Positions 1-5,698 of a stretch of 11,238 nucleotides of DNA are shown piece after piece. Within the stretch, counting starts at the first letter, position 1, and each line of letters opens with the position of its first letter. The position numbers and the translations under genes were made by a program. The notes under the pieces were generated by a model. It was not told the DNA's origin. It ran no database searches and saw only the letters and a list, made by a program, of their open reading frames with translations. Origin of the DNA: CAJBVG01 sp044337515 (GTDB lineage: Bacteria; Bacteroidota; Bacteroidia; Sphingobacteriales; Sphingobacteriaceae); NCBI GenBank assembly GCA_044337515.1, contig JBIINK010000062.1:1-11238 (forward strand), read 5' to 3'.

Positions 1-1680
1 GATGAGCACTCGGATGCAGGTGGCTTAGGTGTGAAGATGATTGATGGTAAAGGACATTTCCTACCAGAATCGAAACGTGGATTGCCAACTCCAATGGTGG
101 CCTTCTTTAAGATTTTTGGATTAGCAAAATTGTTTCCTAAATCTAAGTTGTTCGGGAAATACCATTTAGGTTATTTAAGTAATGACGAAACACACGAAGT
201 AGATGTGCTAGCGGGTGCATTTATGATGATGCGTAAAACCGTATTAGAGAAAGTGGGATTGTTAGATGAAACCTTTTTTATGTATGGTGAAGACATTGAT
301 TTGTCGTATCGCATTCAATTAGGTGGATATAAAAATTATTATTTCCCTGATACCAGCATTATACATTACAAAGGAGAAAGCACGAAAAAAAGTTCAGTGA
401 ATTATGTGTTTGTGTTTTACAATGCAATGATCATCTTCGCGAAGAAACACTTCTCTAAACAAAATGCAAAAACCTTTTCATTCCTAATAAACATTGCCGT
501 TTACGTTAGAGCGGGCTTTGCTATTTTTAGCCGGATGATTAATCGATTAGTGTTACCATTTTTAGATGCGAGCACTTGGTACATCGGTTTATACATCATC
601 AAAATATATTGGGAACACAATCACCGTTACGTACGTAAGCCTTATGCTGGCGAGCTGATGGAGGTTGCAGTACCTACCTATATACTATCGTGGTTGTTTT
701 CGGTTTGGTTAATGGGTGGATACGATAAGCCTTATAAATTATCACGTTTAGTGAGGGGATTATTTATTGGTTCACTGATCATTACTTTTACATATGCTTT
801 CGTTAATGAGTCATGGCGTTTCTCTAGAGCGATAATTATTTTGGGAGCATTCTGGACAGTCATAGCTTCGGTAGGACTAAGACTATTGTTGAATTTAATT
901 GGTTTAAAAAATTATAAACTTGATGGTATCTCTACGGAGAAAAACATTGTTATTGTTGCTACTCAAGAAGAAGGCAAGCGAGTGCTTGATACCATTAAGC
1001 AAGCCATTGGATCGGTAAACTTTATTGGTTTTGTTCATCCCGATAAAATCTATCAAGATAAAACGGAGGAATTCCTTGGAAACATTGTACAGCTTGGAGA
1101 AATAGCGGAAGTATATCGTATCGATGAGATTATTTTCTCAACGAAAAACTTACCTCTGCATGAAATTATTCAATCTATGGCGATGGTAAAAAACACGCAT
1201 GTAGATTATAAGATTGCTCCTGAAGAAAGTTTATTCATAATTGGTAGTAATTCGGTTGATAATCCCGGAGATTTATATACCATCGATATTAATTTTAATA
1301 TCAACAAACCACAGCACCGTAGAAATAAAAGAATACTTGATATTGGCTTTAGCTTATTGATGTTGGTACTGTTACCCATCAATTTAGTTATTCAGAAAAA
1401 ACCATTTCAATTTATAAAAAACTGTATTGATGTATTATTGTTAAAGAGAACGTGGGTGGGATATATTAATACAACCATTGATAACAAGCATTTACCAAAA
1501 ATCAGGAAAGGTATTTTAAATCCGAGTGATGGATTGAAAAGTACAATTCCATTGGACGAACACACTTCTAAACGTTTAAATTTGCTTTACGCAAAACATT
1601 ATCAGCTTGATAAGGATGTAGTATTAATGTGGAGAGGATATCGAAGATTAGGCAGAACATATGGAACAGTTGAAAGGTAA
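1..1680 (+). CDS. Glycosyltransferase family 2 fused to a WbaP/WcaJ-like membrane and degenerate sugar-transferase region (5' partial)
   Basis: The reading frame is open from base 1, so the N-terminus is missing (probably about 120-130 residues with the nucleotide-sugar fold). Residues below count from the GTG at 31, which is internal rather than a true start. The C-terminal part of a GT2 domain is clear: VKMIDGKGHFLPESKRG just downstream of the edge, LAGAFMMMRK near 60-69 and FMYGEDIDLSYRI at 83-95, which carries the acidic residues expected of the catalytic base region. Next comes a membrane region (about 171-292) with several hydrophobic segments, then a Rossmann-like CoA_binding_3-type domain (about 303-400, NIVIVA start). 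The C-terminus (about 428-549) follows the bacterial sugar-transferase pattern (KRILDIGFSLL, WVGY, LNLLYAKHYQLDKDVV) but lacks its catalytic segment. Likely role: inner-membrane glycosyl transfer in polysaccharide or lipid-linked glycan synthesis. The acceptor is unknown. The next gene overlaps by 20 bp, suggesting co-transcription. Confidence 0.85.
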   Translation, partial: DEHSDAGGLGVKMIDGKGHFLPESKRGLPTPMVAFFKIFGLAKLFPKSKLFGKYHLGYLSNDETHEVDVLAGAFMMMRKTVLEKVGLLDETFFMYGEDIDLSYRIQLGGYKNYYFPDTSIIHYKGESTKKSSVNYVFVFYNAMIIFAKKHFSKQNAKTFSFLINIAVYVRAGFAIFSRMINRLVLPFLDASTWYIGLYIIKIYWEHNHRYVRKPYAGELMEVAVPTYILSWLFSVWLMGGYDKPYKLSRLVRGLFIGSLIITFTYAFVNESWRFSRAIIILGAFWTVIASVGLRLLLNLIGLKNYKLDGISTEKNIVIVATQEEGKRVLDTIKQAIGSVNFIGFVHPDKIYQDKTEEFLGNIVQLGEIAEVYRIDEIIFSTKNLPLHEIIQSMAMVKNTHVDYKIAPEESLFIIGSNSVDNPGDLYTIDINFNINKPQHRRNKRILDIGFSLLMLVLLPINLVIQKKPFQFIKNCIDVLLLKRTWVGYINTTIDNKHLPKIRKGILNPSDGLKSTIPLDEHTSKRLNLLYAKHYQLDKDVVLMWRGYRRLGRTYGTVER

Positions 1681-2479
1681 AACAGTAATCATAACAGGTG
1701 CATCTTCTGGAATTGGAAAAGCATTAGCATTCAGATTTGCACAAGAAGGAGCGAACTTAGTTCTAGCCGCTCGTCAATACGTAACACTTTGCGAAATAGC
1801 ACAAGACATTGAAACACAATTTGGGGTAAAAGCCATTGCTATAGCGACGGATGTTTCTAAAGAAGAATATTGTGCACAATTGATTTCAGAGGCCGTTCGA
1901 GTGTTCGGAAGAATAGATGTTCTTGTTAATAATGCTGGCATTTCTATGCGAGCGTTGGTACAAGATGTTGATATTTCTGTATTAAAAGAAGTGATGGATA
2001 TTAATTTTTGGGGAACAGTATACTGTACGAAATATGCTTTATCAGAGCTAATCAAATCTAAAGGAAGTATTATCGGAGTATCGTCAATTGCTGGATATAA
2101 AGGCTTACCCGGCAGATCAGGGTATTCTGCCTCTAAATTTGCGATGCAAGGTTTCCTTGAAAGCGTACGCATCGAAAATATACACAAAGGCGTACATGTA
2201 ATGATCGCTTGTCCGGGATTTACGGCAACCAACATTAGAAATTCTGCACGTGCTAAGGATGGTTCTATACAAGGAGAATCACCAAAAGATGAGAATGAAA
2301 TGATGTCGTCTGAAGAAGTTGCAGATCATATTCTTACCGCACTTAAACGCAAGAAACATCAATTGATATTAACCTTCCAAGGCAAAGCTATTGTGTGGAC
2401 AGGCAAGATCTTTTATCGATTGTTAGATAAGGTAATTTATAAGCATTTTGCTAAAGAGCCTGACTCTCCTTTAAGCTAA
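1661..2479 (+). CDS. SDR family NAD(P)-dependent oxidoreductase
   Basis: A 272-residue classical short-chain dehydrogenase/reductase. The cofactor motif TGASSGIG is at 12-19, NNAG at 90-93, the structural Asn in INFWG at 115, the catalytic Ser in SSIAG at about 142, and YSASK with Tyr155 and Lys159; the catalytic tetrad is complete. The region after PGF (about 195-197) includes a C-terminal tail ending KEPDSPLS. As I recall, this tail is typical of a Bacteroidota SDR group resembling DHRS7B, which are membrane-associated reductases of uncertain substrate. The ATG at 1661 gives the standard SDR N-terminus (MEQLKGKTVIITG) and overlaps the glycosyltransferase gene by 20 bp, so the two are probably translated from one mRNA. 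The 3' end overlaps the convergent Kir channel gene by 29 bp. The substrate cannot be predicted. Confidence 0.93.
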   Translation: MEQLKGKTVIITGASSGIGKALAFRFAQEGANLVLAARQYVTLCEIAQDIETQFGVKAIAIATDVSKEEYCAQLISEAVRVFGRIDVLVNNAGISMRALVQDVDISVLKEVMDINFWGTVYCTKYALSELIKSKGSIIGVSSIAGYKGLPGRSGYSASKFAMQGFLESVRIENIHKGVHVMIACPGFTATNIRNSARAKDGSIQGESPKDENEMMSSEEVADHILTALKRKKHQLILTFQGKAIVWTGKIFYRLLDKVIYKHFAKEPDSPLS

Positions 2480-3443
2480 TATGCAAAGGTAATTCAGCAT
2501 TTTGCATTTCATTCATCTTGTCGAGAGCTAGTGAAGTTTTACCATCATCATTCTGTCCAATAATACTCACGAAACGTTTACCCCAAAGGATTTCATCAAA
2601 CATAAATGATTTTCGTGAATGTACAATTTGCGAATAGGTATCGTCGAATCCTTTAAACAAGGTGAGTATCTCTGCATCGGCTTCTTCAAAATCTTTCTGA
2701 GTGAAATTAAATATCGGACTATCTTCCGTAATAGGATGTACGATGGTCCAACTTAAAGGGAAGAAATTTATTTTTCTTGTTTCTAGTTGCAAAGAAAAAA
2801 AGCGACGAATTACCGCATCATTTTCAATCATGTTCATACCAACAGTAACTTCCATCTCCACTTCAATCAATTGATTTTTACGTTTATTTGCAATGCGAAA
2901 CATCAAAGCTCGTCCATCTTTAAAGGGTGCAATGATGGCATTGTCGCTGTATAAGATTTTTGCTTTTGGAGCCGAAAATCTACCATATAACAAACCGGTG
3001 ATCACTGCGAACACTAACACGCCAAGTAGCGACTCTAACGCGGCCACAAGGCTTGTAATAAAGCCTACCGGACTAATATGTCCGTATCCTACAGTTGATA
3101 TGGTTTGTGCAGAGAAAAAGAAGGCATCAAAGAATTGATCGATAGGAGTAATGCTTTTTACACCACCTAAATGATTAACACCAATGCTGTAGTATAGCAG
3201 AGCAAAAATGATGTTGATGATGGCATATACCACTAGTACTAATGGAATAAACTTTCTCCATTTCATGGTGATGAGGTTGGTGTAAACATCGTCTAACCGA
3301 AACACAGGTAAACCTGTACGTTCGAGGTTAAAGGTACCATCGGTGTTAACAGAACGTTGCCTTGGTGTTTGAGTACCAAAGCCTGTATCCTTTATTTCAT
3401 TAGCTTGCTTGCTAATTTTTTTCTTTGTGAAGTGCGTTTTCAT
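2451..3443 (-). CDS. Inward-rectifier (KirBac-like) potassium channel
   Basis: A 330-residue two-TM potassium channel subunit, expected to act as a tetramer in the inner membrane. An amphipathic slide helix (about 51-64, DDVYTNLITMKW) precedes TM1 (about 65-88). The pore loop carries the K+ selectivity filter TVGYG at 117-121, TM2 spans about 126-150, and the cytoplasmic Kir immunoglobulin-like domain runs from about 155 to 300. It begins with RFSAPKAKILYSDNAIIAP and MFRIANKRKNQLIEVE, both strongly conserved in prokaryotic Kir channels. At the TM2 position equivalent, by eye, to the rectification-controlling Asp of strongly rectifying eukaryotic Kirs there is Phe145, so strong polyamine block is not expected. 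The N-terminal 40 residues are polar and poorly conserved. It is divergent from the membrane-protease-like gene with only 16 bp between starts, and convergent and overlapping with the SDR gene. Confidence 0.93.
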   Translation of the reverse strand: MKTHFTKKKISKQANEIKDTGFGTQTPRQRSVNTDGTFNLERTGLPVFRLDDVYTNLITMKWRKFIPLVLVVYAIINIIFALLYYSIGVNHLGGVKSITPIDQFFDAFFFSAQTISTVGYGHISPVGFITSLVAALESLLGVLVFAVITGLLYGRFSAPKAKILYSDNAIIAPFKDGRALMFRIANKRKNQLIEVEMEVTVGMNMIENDAVIRRFFSLQLETRKINFFPLSWTIVHPITEDSPIFNFTQKDFEEADAEILTLFKGFDDTYSQIVHSRKSFMFDEILWGKRFVSIIGQNDDGKTSLALDKMNEMQNAELPLHISLKESQAL

Positions 3444-3459
3444 TTACTATCTTGTAATC

Positions 3460-4188
3460 ATGTTAACCTTAACTAAAAATACGGAAATACTTCTAGTTAT
3501 TTCAATTGCTGTTGCATTAAATTATTTACCTAAAGTTGGACGTATTTTTAAAGGCTTTAATACCTTGATTCACGAAACAGGACACGCTTTCATGAGTTTA
3601 TTGTTTTCTGGGGAAGTTGTTTCAGTTGATATTTTGCATACAGGAGAAGGCGTAGCCACCACAAAATCGAAGTCGTGGTTCTCAAAGTTTTTTATTTCCA
3701 TCGCTGGATATCCTTTTTCATCTATCATTTCATTTCTCTTTGCCTACCTAATATTTACAGAGCATTACCGCATTATTCTTTATGTAATCATGAGTATTTC
3801 GGTAATCAATATTATTTTTTGGGTGCGTAATCCTTATGGATTAGTATGGTTAATCGTAACCAATGCCATACTTTTTTCCATTTTCTATTTTCATTTAACG
3901 CAAACACAATATTACACCGCATTATTCATTACAGCCTTTGTATCCATTGATGCTTGGGTGTCTTCTTGGCATATCCTTTATCTATCTATTAAAGAACCTA
4001 AGAAAGCCGGTGATTCTAAAAATCTACAAACCTTTACATTTCTACCCGCATTTTTTTGGTCACTATTCTTTTGGGCACAAGCAAGTTTTTTCGCCTTGTT
4101 ATCGGTACAGCTTTTTTATTCATTGCCAATTAGCTTCTTAAATAGAAGTGTAGATTTTGTGAATCGAATTACGAGTTTTTTAATTTAG
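3460..4188 (+). CDS. M50B-like membrane metalloprotease family protein
   Basis: A 242-residue, strongly hydrophobic protein with about six predicted membrane segments. LIHETGHAF near the N-terminus supplies an HExxH zinc-binding motif (His38, Glu39, His42) embedded in a hydrophobic stretch. It is followed by the GEVVSVDI..GEGVATT block and IAGYPFSS, the arrangement of the M50B peptidase-like family. The site-2-protease third ligand (Asp in an NPDG/LDG motif) is not clear: NPYG at 124-127 lacks Asp, while Asp164 in VSIDAW is another candidate. Activity is therefore uncertain. I chose the ATG at 3460 rather than an in-frame TTG at 3409, because the extra residues would overlap the divergent channel gene and are not family-like. 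A regulated-intramembrane-proteolysis role is possible but unproven. Downstream lies a palindrome shared with convergent nhaA. Confidence 0.8.
   Translation: MLTLTKNTEILLVISIAVALNYLPKVGRIFKGFNTLIHETGHAFMSLLFSGEVVSVDILHTGEGVATTKSKSWFSKFFISIAGYPFSSIISFLFAYLIFTEHYRIILYVIMSISVINIIFWVRNPYGLVWLIVTNAILFSIFYFHLTQTQYYTALFITAFVSIDAWVSSWHILYLSIKEPKKAGDSKNLQTFTFLPAFFWSLFFWAQASFFALLSVQLFYSLPISFLNRSVDFVNRITSFLI
3474..3505 (-). promoter_or_regulatory. Candidate Bacteroidota-type promoter for the Kir channel gene
   Basis: On the minus strand a TTG (3503-3505) is followed after 21 nt by TATTTTTA (3474-3481), one mismatch from the Bacteroidota -7 consensus TAnnTTTG, about 30 nt upstream of the channel ATG. 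It lies inside the coding region of the divergent HExxH gene. AT-rich sequence makes chance matches common, so this is only a candidate. Confidence 0.3.
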
Positions 4189-4189
4189 T

Positions 4190-4253
4190 GTTCGTCGAAG
4201 CGTCCTCGCTTCGACATGTAAATTATTGTCGGAGCGAGGACGCTCCGACGAAC
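4190..4253. repeat. Nested palindromic (REP/BIME-like) repeat between convergent genes
   Basis: Two 27-nt arms (4190-4216 and 4227-4253) are inverted copies differing at two positions, with a 10-nt loop. The two differences compensate within each arm: each arm is itself a hairpin (TCGAAGCG-TCCT-CGCTTCGA and TCGGAGCG-AGGA-CGCTCCGA). The GC-rich element stands out from its AT-rich surroundings. It lies 1 nt after the HExxH gene stop codon and 6 nt from the nhaA stop, so it could stabilise or end both transcripts, though no U-run follows on either strand. The first 16 nt recur exactly at 5538. Confidence 0.88.
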
Positions 4254-4259
4254 GGTGCA

Positions 4260-5423
4260 TTACGCTCTCCGCAACAACCCATACCCAATAACCCCCGAAG
4301 CAAATGAAGCCAATAGAATAGCCAATTTACTAACGGCTTGTAGTTCCAATTCTGGGAAGGAGAGGAGTGCAATGAAAATGGACATGGTAAAACCGATGCC
4401 TCCTAAAAATCCAGCGCCAATTAATTGTCTCCAAGTAGTTTCCGTAGGCAGGTTTGATAGTTTTAATTTGATGCTTAAGTAAGCGAATGAAACTATACCA
4501 ATCACTTTCCCGAATACTAATCCGAAAATAATTCCTAATCCTATAGGTTGCGATAAGGATTGAAAAAGTTGAGTGCTAAAAATAATATCCGTATTCGATA
4601 GTGCGAATAATGGCATAATGAAAAATGCCACTGGTTTAGTTAGCAAATGTTCTAAATGCTCTAAAGGAGAAATGCGAGCACCTTTATTACTAGGGATCAT
4701 GAAGGCAAAAAGAACTCCAGCAATGGTTGCATGAATTCCAGATTTATAAATGAAGTACCATAATAAAATACCAAATGGGATATAAAAACTTAATGACTTT
4801 ACTCTGGAAATATTGAATAAATACAGAATGATTAAAACGATGGAAGCATAGAATAGATAAGCGAATGATAAGGTTTGGGTATAGAAAATCGCTATAACTA
4901 TTATGGCACCTAAATCATCGACAATAGCGAGTGCGGTTAAAAATATTTTAAGTGATAAAGGAATTCGTTTGCCTAATAGCGAAAGTATGGCTACAGCAAA
5001 TGCAATATCGGTTGCCATTGGAATTGCCCATCCATTTGTTGTAGTACTATTATAATTAAAGATGATGTAGATAAGCGCTGGAACAATCATTCCACCAAGT
5101 GCAGCTAAAATAGGTAAACTAGATTTTTTGACATCAGACAATTCACCTTCTAAAAGTTCTCGTTTTATTTCTAATCCAACGAGTAAAAAGAAGATCGCCA
5201 TTAATCCATCGTTGATCCAGAAATGGATATCGTGCGTAAAATTAAAAGATGAAATCGTTACACCAATATTGGTGGTAAAGAAATGATGATAATCCTCCGA
5301 AAACCTTGAATTTACTATGCTTAAGGCCGCCACTACACAAAACAATAACAAGTAACCACTCGTTACATTTGTGCGAACAAAATCGGTGAAGGGTTTAATA
5401 ATTTGTTTTATTCGTGTTTCCAT
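4260..5423 (-). CDS. nhaA: Na+/H+ antiporter NhaA
   Basis: A 387-residue protein, nearly the same length as E. coli NhaA (388), with about 12 membrane segments. It exchanges cytoplasmic Na+ (or Li+) for external H+ at the inner membrane. Diagnostic motifs are MAIFFLLVGLEIKRELLEGE (about 75-94), WAIPMATDIAFA with Asp139, ALAIVDDLGA with the ion-binding pair Asp159-Asp160, FGKVIG with Lys316 (equivalent to E. coli Lys300) and GGIGFTMSIFIALL (351-364). All residues expected for transport are present. The start is the ATG at 5423, giving METRIKQIIKPF. The frame stays open 67 codons further upstream only because the heptad repeats there contain no stop in this frame. The start codon lies 4 nt from the repeat array and no -7/-33 promoter is visible there, so expression may depend on read-through from the upstream yciO-like gene. 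Confidence 0.96.
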   Translation of the reverse strand: METRIKQIIKPFTDFVRTNVTSGYLLLFCVVAALSIVNSRFSEDYHHFFTTNIGVTISSFNFTHDIHFWINDGLMAIFFLLVGLEIKRELLEGELSDVKKSSLPILAALGGMIVPALIYIIFNYNSTTTNGWAIPMATDIAFAVAILSLLGKRIPLSLKIFLTALAIVDDLGAIIVIAIFYTQTLSFAYLFYASIVLIILYLFNISRVKSLSFYIPFGILLWYFIYKSGIHATIAGVLFAFMIPSNKGARISPLEHLEHLLTKPVAFFIMPLFALSNTDIIFSTQLFQSLSQPIGLGIIFGLVFGKVIGIVSFAYLSIKLKLSNLPTETTWRQLIGAGFLGGIGFTMSIFIALLSFPELELQAVSKLAILLASFASGVIGYGLLRRA

Positions 5424-5427
5424 AGTT

Positions 5428-5531
5428 GGGTATTGGGTAGTGAGTAGTGGGTAGTGGGTATTGGGTATTGAGTAATGGGTTTTAGTATCGGGTATCGGGT
5501 AATGAGTAATGGGTATTGAGTAATGGGTATT
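5428..5531. repeat. Heptanucleotide repeat array, nhaA-side arm
   Basis: About 15 consecutive 7-nt units of form GRGTANT on the plus strand (ANTACYC on the minus strand). One unit is shortened to 6 nt (5484-5489) and one is degenerate (5477-5483). It begins 4 nt upstream of the nhaA ATG, so it forms the immediate 5' leader of nhaA in C-rich sense. It is the inverted counterpart of the array at 5615-5698. It resembles in kind the short tandemly repeated heptamers (STRR) known from cyanobacteria. Confidence 0.93.
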
Positions 5532-5537
5532 TTTTTT

Positions 5538-5613
5538 GTTCGTCGAAGCGTCCCTGTCCGCTCCTGAGTCTTTTTGTTCATCGAAGCGGTCCCTGAGCGG
5601 AGCCGAAGGGACC
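5538..5613. repeat. GC-rich palindromic core between the inverted heptad arrays
   Basis: Two related copies sit in tandem: one starts at 5538 with GTTCGTCGAAGCGTCC (16 nt identical to 4190-4205), the other at 5576 with GTTCATCGAAGCG. The second contains a hairpin at 5588-5613 with stem GGTCCCT/AGGGACC around GAGCGGAGCC. From memory, CCCTGAGCGGAG..GAAGGG sequences are dispersed intergenic repeats in many Bacteroidota. No ORF with family resemblance is present. Confidence 0.85.
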
Positions 5614-5614
5614 C

Positions 5615-5698
5615 CACTACTCACTACTCATTACCCATTACTCACTACTCATTACCCATTACCCACTACCCAATACCCACTACCCATTACCCACTACT
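5615..5698. repeat. Heptanucleotide repeat array, yciO-side arm, with G-quadruplex motif on the minus strand
   Basis: Twelve perfect 7-nt units CANTACY on the plus strand, with N = C, T or A. Six consecutive units end in CCC (runs at 5655, 5662, 5669, 5676, 5683 and 5690). The minus strand, which is the sense strand of the flanking genes, therefore has six GGG runs separated by 4-nt loops, satisfying the G3N1-7 quadruplex rule. The outermost unit supplies the TAG stop codon of the yciO-like gene (5694-5696). Confidence 0.93.

Noticed and set aside
1774..2235. 153-codon antisense ORF inside the SDR gene
   Set aside because: Shadow of a clearly conserved SDR reading frame; no recognisable motifs.
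3413..3420. TAATTTTT as a -7 box for the HExxH gene
   Set aside because: No TTG at suitable distance upstream; AT-rich chance match.
3409..3459. TTG-initiated extension of the HExxH protein
   Set aside because: It overlaps the divergent channel start and adds residues not expected for the family; the ATG at 3460 is sufficient.
2451..5423. A dedicated cation-homeostasis operon (Kir channel, HExxH protein, NhaA)
   Set aside because: The three genes alternate in strand and are separated by a palindrome, so they are not one transcription unit; proximity alone is weak evidence.
5428..5531. Strict G-quadruplex motif in the nhaA-side arm
   Set aside because: At most three adjacent GGG runs occur with short loops; interrupting GAG units push other loops beyond 7 nt.
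5424..5624. N-terminal extension of NhaA through the repeats (THYSIPI/THYPIPD-type period-7 peptide)
   Set aside because: The frame is open only because heptads lack stops in it. The peptide is a repeat translation with no family resemblance, and METRIKQIIKPF at 5423 gives the normal NhaA length.
5428..5698. CRISPR array
   Set aside because: The units are contiguous 7-mers without spacers; repeat and spacer lengths do not fit CRISPR, and no cas gene is present.
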